Shown here piece by piece: positions 1 to 8,110 of a stretch of DNA of 11,661 nt. The notes beneath the pieces were generated by a model. That model was not told where the DNA came from and did not search any database. It worked only from the letters and a program-made list of their open reading frames with translations. Position numbers and translations under genes: made by a program. The stretch is taken from the NCBI GenBank assembly GCA_965657825.1, contig CBFHQG010000072.1:1-11661 (forward strand). Direction: 5' to 3'. Each line of letters starts with the position of its first letter. Position 1 is the first letter of the stretch. This DNA is from M55B157 sp965657825. GTDB lineage: Bacteria > Actinomycetota > Actinomycetes > S36-B12.

Positions 1-92
1 GATGAACGTCGTCGACAGTTCCTATGGATCGACTCGATGAACGTCGTCGACAGTTCCTTTGGATCGACTCGATGAACATCGTCGATCTTGTC
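1..92 (+). repeat. 35-bp tandem repeat forming a start-stop relay into marP
   Basis: Copies lie at 1-35 and 36-70 and differ at one base (A24 versus T59). A third, diverged copy begins at 71 and is the marP start itself (14 of the first 15 bases match). Each full copy carries an ATG (2 and 37) that opens a 12-codon ORF, MNVVDSSYGSTR or MNVVDSSFGSTR. Its TGA (38-40 and 73-75) overlaps the next ATG (37 and 72) as ATGA. The TGA at 3-5 likewise overlaps the ATG at 2 and could be the end of an upstream gene outside the window. The repeat may extend further left. What is seen is the periodicity and the overlaps. That ribosomes terminate and reinitiate along them is inference. Confidence 0.85.
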
Positions 93-1259
93 ATCCTCGG
101 AGCCATCGTCGTCTTCGCCTGGACCGGCTGGCGACAGGGCTTCGTCGCCGGCCTGGCCTCCTTCGCCGGGTTCCTCGGCGGGGGACTGGCCGCCGCACTC
201 ACCCTGCCCACCCTGGTCGAGGCGCTCGACCTACCCGACTTCGGTGGTGCGCTGCTGCTGGCCACCGGGATCCTCGCCGCCGCTCTGCTCGGTCAGACAC
301 TCACCTCCATCATCGGCAGACGATTGCGCGGCGCCATCACCTGGTCACCGGCACGCGCGGTGGACAACCTCGGCGGTGCGGTGCTCAACGTCACCGCGCT
401 CGCAGTCGTCCTGTGGGTGGTGGCCTCCGCTGTCACGGTGCTTCCCGAGCAGTCGCTCGTGCGCCAGGTGCGCGGCTCGACGCTGATCCTCGGCATCGAC
501 CGGATCGTCCCTGACGCTGCACGCGACTTCTTCGTCGGTTTGCGCGATGCCGTCGCCGACTCGCCACTACCGCGAGTGTTCGCCGGGATCGGCTACGACG
601 CGGGGCCGCAGGTGCCGGCACCCGACCGCGCGCTCCTACGCGACCCCGCAGTGCGCGCCTCATGGCCATCGCTGGCCCGCATCACCACCACCGGATGCGG
701 CACGGGAGTCTCCGGATCAGGGTTCGTGTACGCAGCCGACCGCATCCTGACCAACGCGCACGTCGTCGCCGGAGTCGACAATCCACGCGTGCGCATCCCT
801 GGAGACGCGCAGTCCTATGAGGCCACCGTCGTGGCCTTCGACTCCGATGTCGACCTTGCGGTACTCGCCGTACCCGGTCTGCCCGCTGCACCGCTGGACT
901 TCGCCAACGAACCCGCGACCACCGGTGACCCGGCAGTCGTCGCGGGGTTCCCCGGCGGTGGTGAACTCGTCGCGACTCCCGCGCGCATCCGCGCTGAGAT
1001 CGATGCCCGCGGTGAGGACATCTACGGCCGGGCGGGGGTGATGCGCGAGGTGTATTCCTTCCGCGGAGAGGTTCGCCCGGGCAACTCCGGTGGGCCGCTG
1101 CTGGCGCCTGACGGTCGCGTCTATGGAGTCGTCTTCGCCGCCGGGCTCGACGACGCTGACACGGGTTACGCGATCACCGCGGCACAGGCGGAGGCGATCG
1201 CGATGTTCGGTGAGATCGCTACCTCCCCCGCAGAGACGGGCCCCTGCCGCACCCGCTGA
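72..1259 (+). CDS. marP: MarP-type membrane-anchored periplasmic serine protease (CvpA-like membrane domain plus trypsin-like domain)
   Basis: A 395-residue protein. Four hydrophobic segments (about residues 5-19, 24-43, 58-77 and 101-121) form the CvpA/colicin V production-like N-terminal domain. A chymotrypsin-fold protease follows, with the full triad: His230 in TNAHVV, Asp261 in DVDLAVL and Ser339 in GNSGGPL. The only two cysteines, Cys209 before the protease core and Cys392 near the C-terminus, sit where M. tuberculosis MarP (Rv3671c, about 397 aa) has its redox-controlled disulfide. The M. tuberculosis protein is needed for acid and oxidative stress survival and acts outside the membrane on cell-wall hydrolases; the same role here is inferred. 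I chose ATG 72 because MNIVDLVILGAIVVF begins the first membrane helix. An in-frame ATG at 24 would add 16 charged residues encoded by the tandem repeat. The gene converges on the DUF309 gene with a 16-nt gap and no visible terminator. Confidence 0.93.
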   Translation: MNIVDLVILGAIVVFAWTGWRQGFVAGLASFAGFLGGGLAAALTLPTLVEALDLPDFGGALLLATGILAAALLGQTLTSIIGRRLRGAITWSPARAVDNLGGAVLNVTALAVVLWVVASAVTVLPEQSLVRQVRGSTLILGIDRIVPDAARDFFVGLRDAVADSPLPRVFAGIGYDAGPQVPAPDRALLRDPAVRASWPSLARITTTGCGTGVSGSGFVYAADRILTNAHVVAGVDNPRVRIPGDAQSYEATVVAFDSDVDLAVLAVPGLPAAPLDFANEPATTGDPAVVAGFPGGGELVATPARIRAEIDARGEDIYGRAGVMREVYSFRGEVRPGNSGGPLLAPDGRVYGVVFAAGLDDADTGYAITAAQAEAIAMFGEIATSPAETGPCRTR

Positions 1260-1275
1260 TTCAACCGAGCGATCG

Positions 1276-1692
1276 TTACAGAGAGTCGAGTTGCTCACCG
1301 GCGACGGATCGAGTGACAGGGATAGGGACGGCTAACGATTCGAGGCGTGCTCGTGCGCGCTCGCGCAGACGTTGCGCCCCCACCTGGTTACCGCGCGCCG
1401 CCTGCGTCACCCCGGCCGCAGCCTGAGCCAACGCCCGCCACCACTCACGTTCATCCTCGGGTGCACACCGCCATCGCTGCTCGAGCACCTCGTGGGCGTG
1501 GAATGGTCGACCCGACTGCAGATACGCCACCGCCTCGTCGATCGCATCGGAGGCATCGATCCACTCGCGCTCGGGGACCATGTCCTCACCCGGCGCACCC
1601 CACGGCAATGGCCGACCGAGCTCATCTCGGGGACGGGTGTTGCTCAGTCGCCGGACAGGTGGCTGAGCAGGTGATCCGCCGTCGGGGGTCAC
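1276..1692 (-). CDS. DUF309 family protein
   Basis: About 138 residues from a GTG at 1692. The signature FHAHEVLEQRWR (about residues 64-75), followed by an acidic stretch, a WWRALAQAAAGVTQAARGN helix and a GAQRLRERARARL helix, is characteristic of DUF309, a small all-helical cytosolic family of unknown biochemical function. The His and Glu of HAHE and the ARGN segment look conserved and could form a metal or ligand site, but this is unproven. The GTG overlaps the TGA of the upstream hydrolase as GTGA, the usual sign of translational coupling, so I prefer it. An in-frame ATG at 1716 would add 8 residues and give a 28-nt overlap. It is the last gene of the minus-strand string, tail to tail with marP. 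Membership of the family is solid; the job is unknown. Confidence 0.85.
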   Translation of the reverse strand: MTPDGGSPAQPPVRRLSNTRPRDELGRPLPWGAPGEDMVPEREWIDASDAIDEAVAYLQSGRPFHAHEVLEQRWRCAPEDEREWWRALAQAAAGVTQAARGNQVGAQRLRERARARLESLAVPIPVTRSVAGEQLDSL

Positions 1693-2585
1693 GCCGTCCG
1701 ATGTTGGGCCAGCCATGGCATCAGTATTCCTGCGAACGCCTCCGGGTCCTCCTCATGCGGGAAATGCCCGGTTCCCGGCACGACCGCGAACTCGTAGTCT
1801 GCTGTCGCCCACTCCGCTGACCCTTCCGCGACCCGTGGCAGGACGGACATGTCGTCGGCGCCGTGGATCTGCAGCACCGGCACCTCGATCGCTGATTCCA
1901 TCCGGCGCGCATAGCGACGGCCGTCGGTGCGCAGAAAGGACCGGAACGCCCAGCGGTGGTATTCCACCGCGCAGTGCGCTGTCGGCCACAGTGAGAAAGC
2001 CGAACGGTAGGTCCGCGCGGTGTGCGCATCGGGGAACCCCGGTGTCGCCGACCACTCCGTGATCAACTCCGCAACGCGCACACAGTCATCAGCCATCAGC
2101 GAACGTTCGGGTAGGAACGGCCACTGGAAGCCGATCGCGTACATCGACCGGCCACGCTGCAGACCATCGGAGAGCAGCGCACGACGTAGCCGGCGCGGAT
2201 GCGGCATCGACACCGGCACGATGGCGCGCACGACATCCGGGGTCAATACCGGCATGGTCCACGCGATCAGGCCACCCCACCCGTGGCCGATGATGGTCGC
2301 CGACTCCTCACCGAGACTGCGGATTACGCCGGCGACGTCGTTGGCCAAAGTCGTCGGGTCATAGCCGTGCGGGGTGTGGTCGGAGCCGGCATAGCCGCGC
2401 AGGTCCATCGCGATCACCCGATAACCGGCTTCGGCGAGCCGTGTGATGTGGTCGCGCCACGACCACCAGAACGTCGGAAATCCATGCAGGAGAACGACGG
2501 TCGGGCCAACACCGGCCTCGACGATGTGGAAGCGGGAGCCGTTCGCCGCGATATCGCGATGCTCCCAGGGCCCGGGGAGGTAGAT
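1689..2585 (-). CDS. EphE-like alpha/beta hydrolase with non-canonical start and Gly at the nucleophile position
   Basis: An alpha/beta-hydrolase related to epoxide hydrolases, about 298 residues if started at ATC 2585. Order: PGPWEH lead-in with ANGSRFHIVEAG strands, oxyanion motif HGFPTFWW (His34-Gly35), DLRGYAGSD, nucleophile elbow GHGWGG, a cap region, HGADD (charge-relay Asp245) and GTGHFPHEE (His274). The elbow normally reads GHDWGG or GHSWGG; here the nucleophile, residue 102, is Gly (GGG at 2280-2282). The frame is open up to a stop at 2748-2750, but has no ATG, GTG or TTG before a GTG at 2417, which would remove the first strands and the oxyanion motif. Candidate starts are ATC 2585, with GGAGGAGG at 2588-2595 just upstream; CTG 2633; and CTG 2651, which overlaps the holin-like gene's TGA as CTGA. 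The start coordinate is therefore provisional. Position beside marP and the Holin-X-like gene matches ephE of mycobacteria. Confidence 0.85.
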   Translation of the reverse strand: MYLPGPWEHRDIAANGSRFHIVEAGVGPTVVLLHGFPTFWWSWRDHITRLAEAGYRVIAMDLRGYAGSDHTPHGYDPTTLANDVAGVIRSLGEESATIIGHGWGGLIAWTMPVLTPDVVRAIVPVSMPHPRRLRRALLSDGLQRGRSMYAIGFQWPFLPERSLMADDCVRVAELITEWSATPGFPDAHTARTYRSAFSLWPTAHCAVEYHRWAFRSFLRTDGRRYARRMESAIEVPVLQIHGADDMSVLPRVAEGSAEWATADYEFAVVPGTGHFPHEEDPEAFAGILMPWLAQHRTA

Positions 2586-2647
2586 GACCTCCTCCGGATC
2601 GAGGAGGCAGGACTCGCCGGCAGGGTCGCCCAGCGAGGAGGCGCCGC

Positions 2648-3097
2648 TCAGTCGCGGGCCGACGCCGGCAGGGTGCCGTTCGCCGGCGCTGCTGCACCGC
2701 CACCTGTGAGTGCGGCCTTCGTCTTCTCGATCTCTGCGATCGTGCGCTCAGGCCCCTTGATCTTCTTCGCCGCGCTACGACCAAGCAGGCCGAGGACGAC
2801 GGCGACGAGGAACAAGAAGGCGGTCACGATCCCGAATCCAGCCCAGACGGGCAGACCCAGGGCAACAAGCACGTACGCGATGGTGACGAGCAGGAACAAC
2901 CCACCGGTGCCCGCCATCACCAGGGCTCCGGTGATGAGGCCACCGGTCTTGGCTGCCGCCTGGGCGCTGCCGGCGATCTCGAGCTTGGCGAGTTCGACCT
3001 GGGCCTTGATCAGCCGCTGCATGTCGGTGATCGCCGAGGTCAGCAACTTCTTCAGGGGGACGTCCTCCCCTGATCCGGGCGCCTTGACGTCGGACAT
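2648..3097 (-). CDS. Actinobacterial Holin-X / phage holin family membrane protein
   Basis: A 149-residue protein. The N-terminal amphipathic, partly charged helix (residues 14-50, DMQRLIKAQVELAKLEI) leads into two hydrophobic helices, about 52-80 and 84-105, followed by a charged helix (RSAAKKIKGPERT) and an Ala/Pro-rich tail. This is the layout of Pfam Phage_holin_3_6 (putative actinobacterial Holin-X, formerly DUF1469). Despite the name, chromosomal members are not tied to phage lysis; they are bitopic or hairpin membrane proteins of unknown role, regularly found near marP and ephE. ATG 3097 was chosen because AAGGG lies about 9 nt upstream and because the longer frame to 3163 adds only an Arg-rich stretch unlike the family. 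The stop at 2648-2650 lies inside the open frame of the next gene, the hydrolase. Confidence 0.85.
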   Translation of the reverse strand: MSDVKAPGSGEDVPLKKLLTSAITDMQRLIKAQVELAKLEIAGSAQAAAKTGGLITGALVMAGTGGLFLLVTIAYVLVALGLPVWAGFGIVTAFLFLVAVVLGLLGRSAAKKIKGPERTIAEIEKTKAALTGGGAAAPANGTLPASARD

Positions 3098-3183
3098 GTG
3101 TGGATCCCTTCGTCGTGCCTGCCGTCGACCGCAGCGCGTCGTCCGCAATCGAACCGTCCGCACGCCAGGCTATCGGGTGGGCC

Positions 3184-4506
3184 TCAGCGGGGGTGGGAGT
3201 CCGGGGGATCGGTCTGGTAGACGTCGGGAATGCCATCCCCGTCGAGGTCGGCCTCCTCGATGGCGGCCACCTTGCGGTAGTGGCGGTTGCGGGTGAGCAG
3301 GAGCACGCTGGCGGCCAGGGCGGCGGCCACGGAGGCGCTGAGCACCGCCACCTTCGCCGAATCGAGGAGGAGCGGAGCATCGGAGTAGCCCAACTTGGTG
3401 ATGAGCAGGGAGACGGTGAAGCCGATTCCGGCGAGCATTCCGACGGCGACGACGTCGATCCAACTGATCGTCGAGGGGAGGGTCGCTCGGGTGAACCTCG
3501 CCATCAACGCGGCGGTCACCAGGATCCCGATGGGCTTGCCGATGAACAGGCCGGCGATGAGTCCGAGAGCGACCGGGTTGGAGAGGGGCTCGATGATCCC
3601 GGTGCTGCGCAGATCGACTCCGGCGGCGAAGAAGGCGAACAGCGGGACAGCGACGCCCGCACTGAACGGCAGGATCATCCGCTGCAGCCGGTCGGCGGGG
3701 GATTCAGCCTCGCCGGGGTCGGTGGTGGAGCGGGTCAGCAGCGCGAGCGCGACGCCCGCCACGGTCGCGTGGATGCCGCTTTCATGGGTCAGTGCCCAGA
3801 TGACGAGCACCAGCGGGATGTAGATGAGTGGGGAACGCACCCGGCGTCGCTGCAGCCACCAGTACAGGGCCAGGCCGGCGATCGCTGCGACGAGGTACCA
3901 GGGCCCGAAGCCCTTGGAGTAGAAGATGGCGATCACCATGATCGCGCCGAGATCATCGACGACGGCCAGGGTGAGCAGGAACGCGCGCAGGGCCACGGGC
4001 AATCCGCGACCGACCACGGCGAGGACCGCCAGGGCGAAGGCGATGTCGGTGGCCATCGGGATGCCCCAACCGGCCAGAGCATCCGGATCTGTGGACCGCG
4101 CGGCGATGACGACGAAGACCAGGGCGGGCACGACCATTCCACCGATCGCCGCGGCGATCGGGACGGCTGCCTGGGCGGGCTTGCTCAGCGAGCCGTGGGT
4201 CAACTCGTGCTTCAACTCCAAGCCGGCGATGAAGAAGAAGATCGCCAGGAGGCCGTCAGCCGCCCAGGTGGACAGGCTCAGGTTGAGGTCGAGGGTGATC
4301 GGCCCCAGCACGATGTCAGGGCCGACGGTGACCGCTCCGAGATCGAAGTAGGCATCACCCCACCGGGAGTTCGCCCAGATCAAGGCGATGACGGCGGCGA
4401 TGAGGAGCAGGACCCCGCCGATGGTCTCCCCACGCAGGGCCCGCAGCAGCCAGACCCGCTCGGCCAGCGGTGGGCGCAGGAAGATCTCGTGATCGGTGGC
4501 GGGCAT
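3184..4506 (-). CDS. nhaA: Na+/H+ antiporter NhaA
   Basis: A 440-residue inner-membrane electrogenic Na+/H+ antiporter that exports sodium in exchange for protons and keeps cytoplasmic pH and sodium in range. Family signatures are all present: LLAIFFFIAGLELKHE in the first half, ATDIAFALAVLA with Asp154, and VVDDLGAI with the paired Asp184-Asp185. These correspond to E. coli NhaA Asp133, Asp163 and Asp164, at a constant offset of 21. About 11-12 hydrophobic segments follow the NhaA fold. It is longer than E. coli NhaA (388 aa) at both ends. The C-terminal tail (420-428) reads DLDGDGIPD, a D-x-D-x-D-G-x-x-D calcium-binding-like loop. ATG 4506 has GAGGAG about 10 nt upstream. It lies 119 nt downstream of acs on the same strand and 86 nt upstream of the Holin-X-like gene, so co-transcription is possible but not shown. 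Confidence 0.96.
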   Translation of the reverse strand: MPATDHEIFLRPPLAERVWLLRALRGETIGGVLLLIAAVIALIWANSRWGDAYFDLGAVTVGPDIVLGPITLDLNLSLSTWAADGLLAIFFFIAGLELKHELTHGSLSKPAQAAVPIAAAIGGMVVPALVFVVIAARSTDPDALAGWGIPMATDIAFALAVLAVVGRGLPVALRAFLLTLAVVDDLGAIMVIAIFYSKGFGPWYLVAAIAGLALYWWLQRRRVRSPLIYIPLVLVIWALTHESGIHATVAGVALALLTRSTTDPGEAESPADRLQRMILPFSAGVAVPLFAFFAAGVDLRSTGIIEPLSNPVALGLIAGLFIGKPIGILVTAALMARFTRATLPSTISWIDVVAVGMLAGIGFTVSLLITKLGYSDAPLLLDSAKVAVLSASVAAALAASVLLLTRNRHYRKVAAIEEADLDGDGIPDVYQTDPPDSHPR

Positions 4507-4625
4507 CGGTGGCGGTCTCCTCAGCGAGGGGCGTGGGGTCCCTTCCGAGACTATCGCCTCGGTGAGTACCGGTCCGTGCGGGCGCAGCCGGGATGGCAGC
4601 GGGAGGGAAGCTCTCCGGGTGCTGA

Positions 4626-6596
<1,971 letters not shown>

Positions 6597-6659
6597 GGTG
6601 CGACTCCTCACAGGCGGCGCCCCGGCTCAGACCGGCTTCGCTCGGGGCAGGCGGATCAG

Positions 6660-6675
6660 GTGTGCTCACACGCTA
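6660..6675 (-). promoter_or_regulatory. Possible acs promoter -10 (TAGCGT) with overlapping GTGTG-CT-CACAC palindrome
   Basis: On the minus strand TAGCGT (6675-6670) fits the actinobacterial TANNNT -10 pattern. It overlaps a perfect dyad of GTGTG (6660-6664) and CACAC (6667-6671) separated by 2 nt, placed where the acs transcript would begin, about 65 nt before the start codon. The half-sites resemble those of CRP/GlxR-type sites, but the spacing is too short for the usual TGTGA-N6-TCACA. No convincing -35 box was found. Weak evidence. Confidence 0.25.
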
Positions 6676-6703
6676 GCCGCCTGAGGGGATAGGCGCGTCG
6701 AAA

Positions 6704-6733
6704 GGAACGAAACAGGCTCCTGATGCGTCAGGA
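6704..6733 (+). promoter_or_regulatory. ECF-sigma-like promoter with overlapping palindrome ahead of the deacetylase-like gene
   Basis: GGAAC (6704-6708) and CGTC (6726-6729) are separated by 17 nt, the arrangement of promoters read by ECF sigma factors of the envelope-stress type (for example GCAAC/GGAAC-N16-17-CGTC). The CGTC lies within the perfect inverted repeat TCCTGA-TGCG-TCAGGA (6718-6733), which could be an operator. Transcription would start near 6735, about 48 nt before GTG 6783. This is pattern matching only. Confidence 0.35.
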
Positions 6734-6782
6734 TGGGAGAAGACGGGGTTGCGGTACGTGTGGTGACTGGGAGGAACGAATC

Positions 6783-8036
6783 GTGCGACCACGGGTAGTG
6801 GTGCCCCTGCTGTTTGCTCTGGCGGCGGCACTCGGGCTCATCGTGGGTGCAGTGCTGCCCGGTTCATCGAGTACCCCCACAGCGGCTGATGTCACGCCGG
6901 CACCGGCTGACCCGGCCGACCCGGCGGACCCGGCGGACCCCACCGAGCCAGCTGCTGACCCCACCGAACCTGCTGCACCTCAGGTTGGTGAGGTGATCGG
7001 TGTCGGCGGTGGCGCCTCGGCCGTGAACCTGCCCCAGCCGGAGTTCCCCATCGAGAAACTCAAGCCGGGTGAGACCCCGCCTCAGTTCGTCGTCATCTCC
7101 TTCGACGGTGCCGGCAACGACGCGGTGTTCCACCGCTTCATGGATACCGCGGATGCGACGGGAGCGAAGTTCACCTACTTCGTCTCCAGCGTCTACCTGC
7201 TGCCCGATGACAAGCGGTTCGAGTACACCAACCCGGGTCGATCGGCTGGTGAATCAGGAATCGGCTTCGGGGGCACGGCGGCCGACGTCGCCGGCCGGGT
7301 GGAGAACTACCGCGAGGCCTATGAGAAGGGCCACGAGATCGGCACCCACTTCGGCGGCCACTACTGCCAGAACAACACCGGATCGGTGATGGACTACTCG
7401 CAGGCCGATTGGGATTCCGAGGTCTCCCAGGCTGAGCGGTTCATCGACGACTGGGCGGCGAATACCGGCACCACCGCAGCGACACCGCTGCCGTTCAACG
7501 GCACCGTCTACAAGGGCGGACGCACACCCTGCCTCGAAGGTGATCGGGATGCGATGTACTCCGCGTTCGTCGATCACGGATTCACGTACGACTCCTCCAA
7601 CACCGGGTTCTTCCAGTGGCCGGTGAAGAACTCCTATGGCCTGTGGGACTTCCCGCTGCCCACGCTGAAGGTCGGCGACACCGGTCGCTCGGCGATCGCG
7701 ATGGACTACAACATCTACTACCAGGCCTCCAACGGGCAGACGAATATCACCGACCCGGCCGGATGTGCGGAGATCGAGCGGATCTCCTACGACACGTTGA
7801 TGAACGCGACGAAGGCCGCGTACAACGGCACGCGGGCACCGTTGATCTGGGGCATGCACTGGAGCCCCTATGCCTGCGGGGCCTTCATCGACGCGACGAA
7901 CCAGTTCGTGCGTGACGTGTCGGCGACGATGCCCGACGTGCGGTTCGTGACCAATGATCAGCTCGCCCAGTGGCTCGAGGCTCAAGACCCAGCGGTGCTC
8001 GCCGAACTCCAAGCCCGAGGCACCCAGATCTACTAA
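6783..8036 (+). CDS. Secreted or membrane-anchored polysaccharide-deacetylase-like protein
   Basis: A 417-residue exported protein. Residues 1-25 (MRPRVVVPLLFALAAALGLIVGAVL) are a signal peptide or anchor, followed by a Pro/Asp/Glu linker (about 36-66) with ADP and DPTEPAA repeats. The rest resembles the NodB-type carbohydrate esterase family 4 fold. Motif 1 reads SFDGAGND (Asp108) rather than TFDDG. Motif 2 is GTHFGGH, with His189 and His193 as metal ligands. An Arg-Thr-Pro (247-249) sits where RxPY is expected, and His359 in GMHW sits in the motif 5 place. Four cysteines in the exported part (HYC, TPC, AGC, YAC) could form disulfides. It would act on cell-wall or capsule sugars outside the membrane; the substrate is unknown. 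GTG 6783 has GGAGG 8 nt upstream. The longer frame from ATG 6723 would put a non-secretory stretch before the signal and is rejected. Confidence 0.85.
   Translation: MRPRVVVPLLFALAAALGLIVGAVLPGSSSTPTAADVTPAPADPADPADPADPTEPAADPTEPAAPQVGEVIGVGGGASAVNLPQPEFPIEKLKPGETPPQFVVISFDGAGNDAVFHRFMDTADATGAKFTYFVSSVYLLPDDKRFEYTNPGRSAGESGIGFGGTAADVAGRVENYREAYEKGHEIGTHFGGHYCQNNTGSVMDYSQADWDSEVSQAERFIDDWAANTGTTAATPLPFNGTVYKGGRTPCLEGDRDAMYSAFVDHGFTYDSSNTGFFQWPVKNSYGLWDFPLPTLKVGDTGRSAIAMDYNIYYQASNGQTNITDPAGCAEIERISYDTLMNATKAAYNGTRAPLIWGMHWSPYACGAFIDATNQFVRDVSATMPDVRFVTNDQLAQWLEAQDPAVLAELQARGTQIY
6906..6977 (+). repeat. In-gene tandem repeats encoding the acidic Pro-rich linker
   Basis: Four 9-nt units encode Ala-Asp-Pro (6906-6941). 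Overlapping their end, two 21-nt units encode DPTEPAA (6936-6956 and 6957-6977). They form a flexible spacer between the membrane anchor and the deacetylase-like domain, and are a likely site of length variation between strains. Confidence 0.85.
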
Positions 8037-8039
8037 CCC

Positions 8040-8087
8040 AAATCCGCAACTTTTAGCTCGTTGTCGCCCCTAGGGAGTTGCGGATTT
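8040..8087. terminator. Perfect 12-bp inverted repeat with CCCTAGGG palindrome in the spacer
   Basis: AAATCCGCAACT (8040-8051) pairs exactly with AGTTGCGGATTT (8076-8087) across a 24-nt spacer. CCCTAGGG, itself self-complementary, occupies 8068-8075 directly against the right arm. It begins 3 nt after the deacetylase-like stop codon and ends 23 nt before the Fic-like start. It could act as a terminator for the upstream gene, although the right arm has no long T tract after it. An operator for the downstream gene or a dispersed repeat is equally possible. Confidence 0.5.
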
Positions 8088-8110
8088 CAGCTCTCGTCGC
8101 GTCGTCGGGC

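Noticed and set aside
1..92. CRISPR array
   Set aside because: The repeats are directly adjacent with no spacers, and they contain coding starts.
1260..1275. Bidirectional terminator between marP and the DUF309 gene
   Set aside because: Only 16 nt separate the stops and no stem could be found.
2648..2750. Programmed frameshift fusing the Holin-X-like protein to the hydrolase
   Set aside because: The hydrolase frame is open back to 2748-2750, but no slippery heptamer or downstream structure is visible at the junction, and the two families are separate proteins elsewhere.
2648..3097. Prophage remnant suggested by the phage holin family name
   Set aside because: No other phage genes or attachment sites are present. 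Holin-X-like proteins are standard chromosomal genes in actinobacteria.
2199..3296. A 365-codon plus-strand open frame opposite the hydrolase and Holin-X-like genes
   Set aside because: It has Arg/Pro/Ala-rich composition and no motif, while the minus strand carries two recognisable families.
7254..8012. A 252-codon minus-strand open frame within the deacetylase-like gene
   Set aside because: No ribosome site or recognisable domain. The plus strand codes for conserved motifs throughout.
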